64,000 bases of DNA from Euclidia mi (Eukaryota > Arthropoda > Insecta > Lepidoptera > Erebidae). The notes under the pieces are model-generated. The model searched no databases. It was not told where the DNA came from and saw only the letters and a program-made list of their open reading frames with translations. A program made the position numbers and the translations under genes. The DNA lies in contig OX123183.2 in the NCBI GenBank assembly GCA_944739405.2, forward strand, positions 124,008,331 to 124,072,330, read 5' to 3'. The number at the start of each line of letters is the position of its first letter. The first letter of the stretch is position 1. Shown here piece by piece: positions 36,053 to 47,812 of the stretch.

Positions 36053-36240
36053 AGCGCCGGCGCATGCCCGCTGAAGTCAACGGTCTGCGAGGATCTGCCC
36101 CTCTACGCGCAGACCTTCGAGCAGCCTGCTCTGCACACTACCGGAGGGAACAGCCTGGGACTGCAGCCCTTAGTGTTCAGGCCAGTGTCTATGTCTCCTG
36201 TCTGTATATTGAGATTAACTGTTATTAAATATGCTGCTTG
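36053..36240 (+). other. GC-rich open segment of unknown origin
   Basis: A GC-rich block abutting the 5' truncation point of the LINE fragment, open on the + strand as CPLKSTVCEDLPLYAQTFEQ then PALHTTGGNSLGLQPLVF before a TGA at about 36240. Codon composition resembles an exon, but I recognise no family and see no convincing donor. It does not match the missing receptor segments as I remember them. Confidence 0.35.
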
Positions 36241-36689
36241 AACTTTAGCAAATATCCTGAAATAAAATAATTTATTCTAGAGCAAGATTTGCTTTTAAAT
36301 TAAATAAAATATCATTAATTTCTAATCTATTAATTACGCTAAACCATGCACAACTGGCAAAATAAATCATGGAAATCACAAGTCAGTAGAGACTTAACAA
36401 ATTATTTGCCTAACGCAACCTTTCTTCGTCAACTCCAATTAAACTGTAACTAAGTACATAATTAAGTTGAAATTATTATTCAACGAAGTTAAACCGACTT
36501 AGCTTTTCAGCCACCAACATTATATAACTACTTAATTAAATAGGTACCTACTTATTAAAAGTTAGTAATAGTTTAAGTATGTTACAATATTCAGTTTGGT
36601 AATTGGGTAGTAATTTGAAACGTCAAGTTCTTCATGTTAATATTGTTACACAAATAGACAGGCATCGTCGGTAGATTACGAAATAAAGG

Positions 36690-36775
36690 CAAGCCTAGTC
36701 TAGAATCTACTGGTTAGTGGGTGACTCTGGTAAACCGGAGGTCATGGGTTCGATACCTATCCAGGACAAATCATT
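36690..36775 (+). repeat. tRNA-like SINE head
   Basis: A-box-like TGGTTAGTGGGTGACTC and B box GGGTTCGATACC on the + strand; no body recognised. Confidence 0.5.
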
Positions 36776-36886
36776 GTATTATAAGCACGATATTTTTTAG
36801 GTGGCTGGATGCAGTTTATGTATCTTATGTATTTAACAATATATTACTATGTTTATTAATTATCTGATTGCCATAGTACTCCTCCT

Positions 36887-37480
36887 CCTTGTGTCGTTTG
36901 TCTTCAATGCTGAGGGTCGTGACCTCGACGAATTACTTTCTCCTGGACTATCTTTCGCCATCTTCGGCGGCGTGGATGGCGTCGCAGACTGTGCTGTTCA
37001 ATGTGGAGCTGATTTGGTCTGACCAGCGAGTTGGACTTCTGCCTCTGGGTCTTTTCCCATTTACTTTGCCAGAAAGCAGCAGTTTTTCCAGGTTATCCCC
37101 TCTTTTTCTCGCCACGTGTCCAAAATATTTGAAGCATCTTCTTAGGCATATGGTGGAAAGCCTCATTGAGATGTAAGTTCTGCCAGAATGGATGCGCTAG
37201 TGCGGTGCTCAGTCCAGTGGATCCCAAGCATTTTTCGCCAACACCACATCTCAAATGCGTCAATACGTAGACGGTCAGCCTTTTTCAGCATCCAAGTCTC
37301 CGCACCATAAAGAAAGATGGAGAAAACGACGGTAGTGACTAGCTTTTTCTTAGTCTTCCGCGATATGCTCCTATCGGTCCAGATCTTTTGTAGTTGGGAC
37401 ATAGCACTCTTCGCCATACCAATCCGTCGTCTTATGTCTTATGTCTCTGCCACAGTACATGCTCTGCTTAGTTTGGAACC
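36887..37480 (-). pseudogene. RTE-like LINE ORF tail, broken
   Basis: Two minus-strand frames: 37417-37163 (TTVVFSIFLYGAETWMLKKA, AFEMWCWRKMLGIHWTEHRT) and 37166-36948 (FKYFGHVARKRGDNLEKLLL, GRSPTRWSDQI). These are the conserved C-terminal blocks of RTE-type lepidopteran LINEs, separated by a frame change. This is a different subfamily from the copy at 30662-32047, judging by sequence. Confidence 0.8.
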
Positions 37481-38164
37481 AAAAAGCTTGTCTAGGAAAA
37501 TAATTTATGCACTCACAGATAGTGCGTTCATATATTGCGATAAAATATTGCGGCCTTACTTTTTAAACCTGGTGCGTTTATGAAGCGAATATGGCGTGTA
37601 TAGCTAGGTTAAACGCTTGTATACCTACGCATTTGCGTATTCTAACATTTTTGACGCACGCAACTGCAATCAAGTCTATGTATTCTCAATACGTACTCTT
37701 TTACCATTCAAACAAGAGTTAAGTGAAAATCGCACACATAAGTACCAATTCTCATTATACGTGTTATAGTAAAGAATCAAACTTGAGACATCAAGATTAT
37801 AATACACCAATTCAACTTTCGTGGTCATAAAACCTTCGTTTTGCGGATATCCGTGATCATGGCGCTTACAACAGTGCCTAAATACCTAATACTCGAAACA
37901 AAAGTACGTGGTAATTCCGTAAGACAATATAAAAGATAAGTCCAAGTCTTGTTACTTATCTATAGCAATTATAATGTCTACATGAAAAGTTACACAACAC
38001 CCTTTTCAGCATTTATTAAGCCTCAAAAGTTGTAATGGTTTCCTGTATTTGACTGAGTAAACTTTGAGTTTCTATTAAGTACAGCTCACAGGATTTTAAC
38101 AACAAACTCTTTTTTCTTTTTTATCAGATGTAGGTATATTTTATCATGTAAATTTATTGATTTT
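37481..38164. other. AT-rich, no gene seen
   Basis: No coding or repeat structure recognised. Confidence 0.5.
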
Positions 38165-39560
38165 ATTTATTTATAGACTCACGCCTGTGTCCCCGAAGGG
38201 GTAGGCAGAGGTGTAATATTACACCCACATTTCGCCATGAATTTGTAGGTCCCACATAATAGGGGACGAGCATATTGCCGTCACCGTGCACATCGCCAGA
38301 CTCCGTGCTGCTACTGAGAATTCAGAAAAACTCGGTAACACTTTTGCCCGACCCGGGAATCGAGCCCGAGACCTGCGATCAGCGTGTCCGTATACGCAGC
38401 AGGACCCTACGTTTAATTCGATTGAAAGTTAACTTTTTACGTGCGTGGTATTTAGTACTTTTCGAATTGTATAAGTAAAAAAATAGTACCTTCATTGCTA
38501 CAGCGAAATCTTGAATTATTACCGAGCAGGACCCTCCGCTGTTTGAAGGTTTTCAGACCAATAGTATATGTCACTGCTTAGCGATCGGTATTAGTACCTT
38601 TAAAATACCTTGGTTTCATTTTAATATAATTATTAGTTTATGAGGAAAGCGCCTGCAAAACTTTTATCATGCCAGCAGGACCCTTTTTTGTTTTGACGCT
38701 TTCGGCCCCGACAGTCATATTTCTTGTTAGCATTTTAATAGTACTTTTCAAATAACCTTACGTTTAAATCAAATACTTTGTAGTTTAATAAGCAATTTGA
38801 TTTAAAACTTTTTTCACGATGACCTTAAGATTATACCATTCCAATGATGCTATTATTTTTATGGCACTTAAATATTATTAAAATTGAGGGTAAATGCAAA
38901 ATAAATAATAATCATATCATAACGGATTTTTATTAAATTGTGTTCATAAAAATTTAATATATAAGTTCATCTAAAAACACCGGTTTAAATTAATAAAAAT
39001 ACCTTTGATTAATGCTAAAAGTTATGAAAGCTCATACCTACATTGGCCAAACTAAACGTTAAGTCGCTGAAAAAATATTTAAAAGTCTTAAAACATTTTT
39101 TCTGCTATAATACAAAATATTTGAATTACACGTAAGGTTATTTGAAAAGTACTATTAAAATGCTATTAAGAAATATGACTGTCGGGGCCGAAAGCGTTAA
39201 AACAAAAAAGGGTCCTGCTGGCATGATAAAAGTTTTGCAGGCGCTTTCATCATAAACTAATAATTATATTAAAACGAAACCAAGGTATTTTAAAGGTACT
39301 AATACATCGCTAAGCAGTGACATATACTATTGGTCTGAAAACCTTCAAACAGCGGAGGGTCCTGCTGGGTAATAATTCAAGATTTCGCTGTAGCAATGAA
39401 GGTACTAATTTTTTACTTATACAATTCGAAAGGTACTAAATACCACGCACGCAAAAAGTTAACTTTCAATCGAATTAAACGCAGGGTCCTGCTGCGTATA
39501 CGGACACGCGATCAGCAGTCGCATACGTTATCCACTGGACGAGGGAGGCAGTCTTGTCAT
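38165..39560 (-). repeat. SINE-D copy split by a fold-back element
   Basis: SINE-D sequence runs from 38165 to 38383 (ACGCCTGTGTCCCCGAAGGG at the left, CGGGAATCGAGCCC near the break) and resumes at 39508-39560 (GGAGGCAGTC near the right end). The 9 bp GCGATCAGC is present on both sides of the 1124-bp insert. Confidence 0.85.
38384..39507. mobile_element. fold-back element with long terminal inverted repeats
   Basis: 1124 bp starting GTGTCCGTATACGCAGCAGG and ending with the reverse complement. Terminal inverted repeats are about 379 bp (38384-38762 and 39131-39507), high identity with small indels, leaving only about 370 bp of centre, itself weakly self-complementary. Flanked by a perfect 9-bp target duplication GCGATCAGC (38375-38383, 39508-39516). 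Each arm carries three copies of GCAGGACCCT (38399, 38526, 38675; mirrored at 39483, 39356, 39209). No coding capacity. Long TIRs plus 9-bp target duplication suggest a Mutator-like or Foldback-type element, but superfamily assignment is inference. Confidence 0.92.
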
Positions 39561-39892
39561 GTAAGCGGGCAGTAATAGGTACATAATTTTAGCCCGTCCG
39601 TCCAAATACTTACATGCCAAATTTCAGCATCCTGATAGCATGATTTGATAGTATTGAACACCCAATACTATGAAATCATGCTTCATAATAAATTACAGTG
39701 ACCTTGTAACCGCCGCTGGTGCAATCATGGTGAAAGGTCAAGGCAAATATAATGTATTTCTCGTTTATTTTCAAACTAGACTTAGTCCACGGCTCAGCCC
39801 AAGTGAATTATACTCCTAAACCTTTCTCAGGATTAATATGATGTATGGATGAAAGCCGTACAAACAATCTTTTAACACATAACATAACATAA

Positions 39893-40114
39893 CTTCACGC
39901 CTTTTATCCCCGAAAGGGTAGGCAGAGGTGTATTACACACCCACGTTTCGCCAGTTATGTTTAGGTCCCAATGAAAAAGGGGGCGAGCCTATTGCCATCT
40001 ACCGGGCACATTATTAAGCTAGCGATCATTAACATTTTTAATACACATATAATTTCGAAAAGTCAGAGATGTGTGCCCGGGGTGACTGAGGATCGAACCA
40101 CTGGGCTGTCGCCA
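39893..40114 (-). repeat. SINE-E copy
   Basis: Shares the TATCCCCGAAAGGGTAGGCA end with SINE-D but carries a different right-hand part (TTTCGAAAAGTCAGAGATGT, ATCGAACCACTGGGCTGTCG). A related copy lies at 61440-61678. Confidence 0.75.
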
Positions 40115-40710
40115 CTAAAAATCTTTACGGTAGTTTTCTAAATTATAATGTTCACACAGACATGTCTGCCTGGACGCGGAGGACTTATTCTAGGTATAAT
40201 ACGTATAGACAAATACGTTATAGACCCATAACATAAGTATTACTAAATACTTCAACATAAGCCTCGGAATATCCATTTCTACGCTCCACTAAACTGTTCA
40301 ACCAATATTAGTGTGTACGTCAATATAATTTGTGTAAGTTAGTTCGTTACCCGTCTCTCGCAGGGCTCGGCTGAATCAATCAAGTGAAGGCAGCCTTCTC
40401 GACACATAATAGAAACTCTAATGTGTACTAAATTGAAACTACCTGTTGGTACTTGCATAGAGTGTTAAGTGGTCGCAGAAGGGGCAAATTTATCACTTTG
40501 AGAGTTACCTAAAACATTAATGAGTTTGTAGCGACCAACTACATAGCACGACAACATTGACAAGCGCCACTTACCCAATGAAGACTTTTCATATGTAATG
40601 GAGTGATTTAAATTGCAACAACACTTATTTCTTAGGTTATTTTTTTATATTTTTATTTCGCCAAACTAACAGCTCACTTAATAAATACCAAAATGCCTAG
40701 AAAGTATCTA
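40115..40710. other. AT-rich, no gene seen
   Basis: No coding or repeat structure recognised. Confidence 0.5.
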
Positions 40711-41248
40711 TACAGGGTGTCACAAGACCCATCACCAAGTCGAAGTCTACTCGTTTTGCACATCATGCCAAATCATACTACGCGAAAATAAAACCTGGGA
40801 AACAAAAAAAAATTTTAAGCTTAAAAAAATTTACAATTTTTATTACCAGCAATGTATAGCGTGCGTTTGCAGACATCGTACCTACGCCGGCCGTATCTAC
40901 CTACGCCATGCGCCGCGGTGGCGGCAGTTTATGATCACGTGGTCGCGCGGCCGAGGCGAGTGACCTCGCAGCTGATTGCTGGTACGTAGACACTACGCGT
41001 CGGGAACATTAAAGCCGTTTATTTTAGGGAAATATAGAAAATTTTGTTTATGTTTATTTGGCAGAAAGTGTACATTTATCATTCTAAACACGATTTTGGA
41101 ATAATTCGAAAAAAAAAATCGTGACTTTGAGCCTCAATATCTCCTGAACCAGTAATTTCCCAGGTATGGTGCCGAAGTAAAAAATGATCGTAATAATTGG
41201 TACTATATGGGGTTTCAGTTTTCGTTAAGGGTCTTTTAACACCCTGTA
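40711..41248. mobile_element. TIR element (ACAGGGTGT family), non-coding
   Basis: Begins TACAGGGTGTCA and ends AACACCCTGTA, flanked by TA on both sides. It holds a GC-rich stretch at 40880-40980 and no transposase frame. A fragment of the same family is at 25528-25605. Superfamily not assigned. Confidence 0.7.
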
Positions 41249-41589
41249 TATATTAAATGCAAGCTAAGTGGCATTTATGACTAAATTACCATCATGTATG
41301 TGTTTTAGCTCTCAATAAAGCTGACATACGTCAATTTCAACAGCGTCGACAAAAATTTAGGCAAAAAACTATAACGTCTCAACTAAATTCAGTCAAGTGT
41401 AATATCTGCAACACATAATCTGTGGCACCACAGACTAATTCATGATTGAGGTAAGCTTGCAGTTGATGGCTAATCTGTGGACCATTGAGTAATGAGGAAT
41501 GTGCGTCAAAGAGGATTGGCAGATTATGTTCAGAGCCGTTATGTGAAAGTTTTGCAACTGATGCTACTGTCAATGATTCAAGGGTTAGG

Positions 41590-41757
41590 TTATAGCTGGA
41601 ACCATGTCTGTAGGCAATATTTTTTTAAAGACAACTCCCGCAGCAGGACTTAATCCTGTGTCGCGGGCGACTTTACAAACATACATACTCTTGACGTTCA
41701 TAAGAGTCACTTTGTAAGCTTTTGTAAACGAATAAAGGATTTTGACTTTGACTTTAT
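41590..41757 (+). repeat. LINE 3'-end fragment
   Basis: Ends AATAAAGGATTTTGACTTTG with a TTTGAC simple repeat, the tail pattern of Jockey-like LINEs, in + orientation. Confidence 0.55.
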
Positions 41758-41861
41758 AACTAACGGACACAATGAACACCCAGATTATACTAGACGAGAG
41801 GATGCCCACGGTTACACCCGCGTTATTAAAGGTTACTGCTCCGGTCCCGTCGCTCATAGCG

Positions 41862-41996
41862 TGATCTTTTATAGCCTACAGCCTTCCTTGATAAATGGGC
41901 TACCTAACATTTAAAAAAAAAATTTAATTGGACCGGTAGTTCCTAAGATTATCGCTTTCAACCAAACAAACAAACAAACAAACTCTTCAGCTTTAT
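41862..41996 (-). repeat. Helitron 5'-end fragment
   Basis: Matches the right end of the Helitron at 8982-10795 (TATAGCC..CAGCCTTCC, CGGTAGTTCCTAAGATTA, AAACAAACAAACTCTTC) and is truncated at the left. Confidence 0.7.
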
Positions 41997-42006
41997 ATCT
42001 TAATAA

Positions 42007-42213
42007 TCTTAATATATAAAATCCTTGCGTTACTGACTGACTGACAGACACGCTACAGCCGAAACTATTGGGCACAAGAAGCTGAAATTTGGCATGTATG
42101 TTCCTAGGGGATTGTAGTAGTGCACTAAAGAGGGATTTCCCGAAATTTCCACGGGATCGGCCAAAACGGGTAAATTTAAAAAAATTGCAGGCGTAGCTGC
42201 TGGCGTCCTCTAG
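42007..42213 (+). mobile_element. short non-autonomous Helitron
   Basis: 207 bp: TC start after A, hairpin GCAGGCGTAGCTGC (42187-42200), 9-nt spacer, CTAG end before T. It has an internal TGACTGACTGACAGAC run. Truncated or degenerate copies are at 44258-44416 (minus) and about 1785-1915 (minus). Confidence 0.75.
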
Positions 42214-42428
42214 TATTACCCGTACCACTAGTAATACCCGTCGGGGGGTAGCGAGGAATGCTTCGGTGAAACCCTACCCTCCGACACATGGGTATATGAG
42301 GAGCACGGGTTGGTTTTAGCAAGGGACTCCGAAGGAAACCGTTTAGGTGAACTGTATAGTGAAAATTACAACATTTCAAGTTGACTGCCCGTATGGCATA
42401 GTAGTGTAAGTAGTGTTTATTTATTTAT

Positions 42429-42671
42429 AGACTTACGCCTGTATCCCCGAAGGGGTAGGCAGAGGTGTAATATTACACCCACATTTCGCCATGAATTTTT
42501 AGGTCCCACGTAATAGGGGGCGAGCCTATTGCCGTACCGGGCACTCCGTGTTGCTACCGAGAATTTCCTAACGGAAAAACCCAATAGGTAACACCTTGCC
42601 CGACCCGGGAATCGAACACGAGACCTCCCAATCCCACGCGCACATTTATGCCGCGAGACCAACGAGGCAGT
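42429..42671 (-). repeat. SINE-D copy
   Basis: tRNA-derived; head at the right (ACTGCCTCGTTGGTCTCGCG on the minus strand) with a degraded B box (GTTCGATTCCCGG), body ending at the ACGCCTGTATCCCCGAAGGG side. Confidence 0.85.
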
Positions 42672-43420
42672 AATGTAATGTAAGTAGTGTTAATGTTGTG
42701 AATTCGATTCTCGCACGAGACAATATTACCTATAAGTAGTCCACAAATAGTTGTTTTGATTCTAGGTAGTCTTTGCGCCCGTAGATAGAATGTTAGTGAA
42801 GGCTCTCGCTAAATATAATTTATTCCTGATGCGACAGATATCTTCAAACTTCGAGCCAGCGCCGTGCTGCAGCTTAACGGTACCGGCAGGTACAGCGTTC
42901 TACCTTAAGACCAAAATGAAAATTTTCACGAAGATAAAAAGATTAGTTGAAGGTGAAGGTGAAGAAATACAGATATAGCAATCATCTAATCCTTTTCGTA
43001 CAAATAGTTAGACAACTTTTCGTTTCATTATGTTCCAGAGTTACTTCGCAAATAAGTTTACAGAACAAATTAATATAATCTGTATTTCAAAACTGCCAAC
43101 ATTAAATTAATTAATTTTGATTTATTAATTCCCAAATGCTTTCAGGAGTAATTTGAAAGTGTTGCATTGTTTTGGTTAATTTAAACAATAGGTAGGTAAA
43201 GTTGTAACAAGTTTGGTTTTATAATGATGTTCGTTTGAATACAAGGTTTTTGGTTAGCTCGTCTATTTTCTCTATTGCTTTGAGTAAAGAGTGGGTGTAT
43301 AATACCCCCAAGGTATTGGAGTTACGGTAGCACGTGGAATTATTATAAAAGTTCATTGAATTGGTCTTAATCGCATTAGCTAACATATTTTCTTTTTGCT
43401 TTTTAATATTCTACCACATT

Positions 43421-43655
43421 CACACAACACCGTCTAGTCCCAAACTAAGCAGAGCTTGTACCATGGGTACTAGACAATGGATAAACATACATATATACTT
43501 AATTTTTGTAAATACATACATATTATACATAGAAACACCCAGACCAAGACAAACATCCATGTTCACGCACACAAATGTTTGACTTGAGCGGGAATCGAAC
43601 CCGCGACCTTCGGCGTGGCAGTCGCTTACACTACCGCTACGCCAACCGGTCGTCT
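43421..43655 (-). repeat. SINE-B copy 2
   Basis: Near-identical to 12232-12466 including the B box GGGTTCGATTCCC. Confidence 0.85.
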
Positions 43656-43924
43656 TGGTACAAATACCTCTGTTTTCTAAAATGTTTCGCTCGTATTATA
43701 TCGTTTGTGGTCGCGGTTAGACATGTCTTTTAAGTTAGTAAAACTTATCATGTAAGACTGTTTAAACTCTATCATAAAATGTTCTTGATACTTTAAATTT
43801 TGTCAATAAGAACTACGAAAAATACCAGACTCACTTTCACAATTAGACTTTGGATCTTCGTTCAAAAACATTTATTTCAGTTCGATATTCAATACATTGG
43901 ATTTTAAAAACATAATTATGCTTA

Positions 43925-44250
43925 ACAAAAATCATCCTCCTAGCGTTATCCCAGTTTTCAATCTGGGGTCCGCTTACTAGTCTAACCGGATTTGTCTGAA
44001 TATTAGCTTTCACATATTTCTTCCACAGAGCCACTGCCTGTCTGACCTCTGCAATCCGAAGGGATAGCGATATTCCATGGTTTAGACTAGAGTCAGTTTA
44101 TTTAGAGGTACTGACGAACTCTAACGACTGTCAAAGATTTTCATGACAACCGGGACCGACGGCTTAACGTGCTCTCCGAGGCACGGGGGAAGCGATAATT
44201 GACAATTTAATACGCACATAATAACTCCGAAAAGTCATTTTTTTTTATTT
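43925..44250 (-). repeat. SINE-A copy, then Helitron fragment
   Basis: Minus-strand SINE-A from CCTAGCGTTATCCCAG to the ACTCCGAAAAGTCAT head region, where it is cut by a reverse-oriented partial copy of the 207-bp Helitron (44258-44416). Confidence 0.75.
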
Positions 44251-44751
44251 ACCCGTTTTGGCCGATCCCGTGGGAATTTCGGGCTATCCCTTCTTAGTGC
44301 ACCCCTACGGTCCCCAAGGAACATACATGCCAAATTTCAGCTTCCTGCGCCCAAAAGTTTCGGCTGTAGCGTGTCTGTCAGTCTGTCAGTAACGCAAGGA
44401 TTTTATATATTAAGATTATTTAGATGAGACAATTCTCAGTATTGTTAGGGCGGTTTAAGATTAGCGTAATTCCTGTCATATCTGAGTAACAAACTCAGAA
44501 CACGCAATTTAATAACTACAATGTTACGAAATAATGTGGTTCCGAACTTCCGACCATCAAGTAAGTTTCTTGGTTCCAACCGTAGGCATACAGACAGGGA
44601 GCATCACCAATGGTTCTCACACTTATCCTACGTTGCACTTATCATTTTATTCAGAAAGCGACGAGAACTCATCAGCCATTGGCAGCTGCCGTTTGAATTT
44701 GACTATATGTCTATATATAGGTAAAATCCTGCAATTTTCGTCTATCCACAG

Positions 44752-44928
44752 GCTTTCCGTCTAGGCATGTTCGGTGCAGAGTACGCGTGGCTGGTGTCGG
44801 GCATGCCGCCGCGCATGCGCACCGCGGCCCCGTGCGCGCGGGCGCAACTGGCGCGGGCGCTGGAGGGCCTCGTCACTGTCACGGCGCACAGAGGCATCGT
44901 GGGGGATAGCGCTTCTTATTCCGGACTG
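44752..44928 (+). CDS. GABA-B-R2: GABA-B-R2 exon: lobe 2 segment
   Basis: 177 bp, 59 codons, phase 0 at both ends; acceptor CTATCCACAG, donor CTG|GTAAGT. It encodes AFRLGMFGAEYAWLVSGMPP, ARALEGLVTVTAHRGIVGDS, ASYSGL. The RLGMFGAEYAW strand and the ALEGL...SYSGL end align with lobe 2 of R2 subunits. Strong GC bias in the middle. In relatives the next residues continue the extracellular domain toward TM1; no such exon follows here. Immediately downstream (44945-45050) lies a + strand LINE ORF tail (RARWRAIGEAYIQQDYGR). Confidence 0.93.
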
Positions 44929-45604
44929 GTAAGTATTCGCAGCTGGACAAGAGAAGCTGAAAATCGGGCTCGGTGGCGTGCCATTGGAGAGGCCTATATC
45001 CAGCAGGACTACGGCAGGCTGATGATGATGATGCAGTATTGTTTCGTCAAGTGTACATCTTGTAAATATTGAAAAAATTATAAGAAGCGAAAGTGCGGCA
45101 GAAATGTTGGAAATTATATGGTGAAGTGTTTATGAGGAAATAGTGGACTGAGGTTTTAAATTATTCATATTTTTTATCTGATATTGTATAGCCATTCTGC
45201 TGGCAGATTAAAGTTCTACGTGCAATTACGTATTTATAACTAGTGCCTGCATGTTGACGATTGTACCAGTACTAGATAGTAATAAGAATGTTTTCATACA
45301 TTGGTAATAAATATTATCGCATTTTATATCACATTTCAAGGAATACTTTCACTTAACGTTCCTACGAGCTTTAACCTATAATAAAATATATGAATCTGTC
45401 CATACAACGGAAATTGCGTGATGTCAGACGTAATTTAGCGTGTAACTTTAAATGTGAAGATTTCATGCTAATCAGTTCCTAATGCCTGTAACACACTAGG
45501 TACAAGACTTTCAACAAGCGACCGAAGTTCTTAAACGATTCTACTGGGAAACATTTTGAATCCACCATTTTTAACATAACTTTTCTAGTGACTGTATATA
45601 AAAG

Positions 45605-45766
45605 CTCCTACAAGACACGCCTCTCATCTCGCTGGTGTGCGCGCTACTGGTGATCAACGGGATGATCGTCACTCTGTGGGCGATGCTGGACCCCATGGAG
45701 CGACACCTCAAGAACCTCGCCACGGAGATCAGCGCTACCGACCGAGGAGTCATCTATCAGCCTCAG
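45605..45766 (+). CDS. GABA-B-R2: GABA-B-R2 exon: TM4 and following loop
   Basis: 162 bp, phase 0 at both ends, donor CAG|GTTTGA. It encodes LLQDTPLISLVCALLVINGM, IVTLWAMLDPMERHL, then the extracellular loop ending TDRGVIYQPQ. The hydrophobic stretch is TM4 in the class C numbering. The acceptor is weak (TATATAAAAG with a scattered pyrimidine tract) but forced, because a TAA precedes the AAG in frame. It is phase-compatible with the exon at 44928 although several hundred residues between them are absent. Confidence 0.9.
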
Positions 45767-46846
45767 GTTTGATTTGGGTTATTATTTCTTTAACCATAGA
45801 TCGCCCGGTAACCGGTAGTCGCCTTGTAGATTGAAGACCAGCTGCGTTGACGAATTGTTTGTAGTACCCCGCGAAAAAGAAAGAATTGCTATATTTTTCC
45901 ATATTAATTTCAACAATGAATTATATTTTTTAGAATACTGTGGGCGAATAAAGTTGCGTCCTTAAGGAAGTACTTTAAGTTCTGCTAGCGAGACGCCGGG
46001 TGATTTATCATTAAGCATTTCCCTCAAGTGTGTCTGGAAAGTGCCCCATTTGCCAGAGTTAAATAGATTTTGAATATATGTGTGTTATATCACACCTCTG
46101 CTTACCCCTTCGGGGATACAGGCGTGAGTCTATATAAATATTTTTCATTGTGCATTCTTCTCAAGTGTCATTGCAAAGTGCCCCCATTTGCCGGAATAAC
46201 TAGTGGTTCCACATCAAACACAAATCAAGGACACAGCCGAAAGAATCATACTAAATTGGTTCGTGATAGTCATACTGCCTCCCGTTGCAGGAATAGATCC
46301 TGCGAAAAATTCAATGCGTAGAGTTACTAGGTTTATGGCAGACAATAGGGTATGTGTTTACTGCAGGACTGCAGCCTTGTTGAAGAGTAATAATCTTATA
46401 TATTTAGAACGAAACAATATTATATGTACAAGCGGCCATGAAATGTCTCTGTACACCACATCTTATTATTATGATTTCTATGCTGTACACCAACAAATTC
46501 CATGCCGAAAGCATTTTCCGATCAATATACAAGTCACAATACCATCCAAAGGGGCTATAAGTTTACATAAGACTATTTTCCCCTACCTTTAGAACAATTC
46601 CCATGGTAAAAATAAGACATAGGCGTAAGTAAATATGTTGAAAGGGTTTTATACGTAAATAACTTGAAGAGTACTCTCAAAGCAGGGATAGCCGTTAATG
46701 GTGTCTACATACAAATATTTATTTGGTGAGATTCGAGGGGTCGGTGACCCAATTTAGGAAGTGCTGTACCATCAACAACAACAGTTCACGTATTTGAATT
46801 AAGTAATAGCTAGTTAACACTGGGATTGTTATAACATCATTCACTT
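45767..46846. other. intron, SINE fragment, no gene seen
   Basis: A short SINE-D-like 3' end in + orientation lies at about 46080-46140. A 129-codon frame at 46203-46592 has no recognisable motif. Confidence 0.5.
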
Positions 46847-47070
46847 GGATTTACGCGAATGTTACACATTTTAAAATTAAACTACAGTTTACGGATTTTA
46901 TCGCGTTATATTAGTTTCACTTGTTATTACATTTAAACCGAATGATCTAGAAACTACATTTTATTACTAGCCGATGTTTCGAATTCTTTACAGGATTCAT
47001 GTTCACGGCAGACTAAGGTGATTTTTTTTTTAGTATAGAAATTACTAGAAGGAAGCTGACAGAAAACAAC

Positions 47071-47388
47071 ATGCCTGAGGAATATGCAGAGATACTCAAA
47101 CACTGCCTGACAACAGGCTATCTGTTGTGGGACGAGAAGTACTACATACAACTAGATGGTGTTGCAATGGGCTCCCCAGTATCGCCTGTTGTCGCTGACA
47201 TCTTCATGGAGGACTTCGAGGCGCGAGCCCTGCAGACTGCCACCATTACGCCGAGGTTCTACAAGCGGTATGCAGATGACACTTTCACAATTTTACCAAC
47301 AGATAGTGTTAATGCTTTCCTAGAACATCTTAATTCCATTAATATTCAAATACAATTCACAATGGAATTAGAGGCCAACAATTCTTGA
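47071..47388 (+). pseudogene. Penelope-like reverse transcriptase fragment
   Basis: 106 codons including the stop. QLDGVAMGSPVSPVVADIFM is the RT motif 4 region and FYKRYADDTFTIL is the catalytic YADD block; a telomerase-like order is known for this family. The frame ends in TGA where the family normally continues SFLDALV; that text resumes after the stop (AFLDALVIRNKN at 47389 onward), so the stop is a point change in an otherwise continuing frame. The N-terminal fingers are missing. Confidence 0.85.
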
Positions 47389-47812
47389 GCTTTCTTAGAT
47401 GCACTTGTTATCAGGAATAAAAACAACTCTTTAAGCCACACTGTGTATAGAAAAAAGACCCATACAAATAGATATAATACCCATACAATAGAATAAATTA
47501 AACGGTGAATCTCACCACCATCCTAAACAGTTAGCTACTGTAGGAATGTCTCTGTTTCAGAGAGCCCGGGGGATCTGTGACAAGAAACACCTGAACGCTG
47601 AGCTTCAACACGTCGGGTAAGTTCTGCAAGACAACAAGCTCTGACCACCGCACCACTGTCACAGATCCCTGAGGAAAGAAAAACCAACCACAGGAGAAAG
47701 AGAACCTGCTGTCCTCCCATACATCAAGGGCGAGCTTCAATCAAAACTTACTACAAGCCGCCAACGAAGATATGTATGTCAATTTCTACCAACAGTCAAG
47801 TGTCAGTTACCC

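Noticed and set aside
43585..43655. tRNA gene
   Set aside because: B box is good, but no acceptor-stem pairing; it is the head of a SINE with copies elsewhere (12232-12466).
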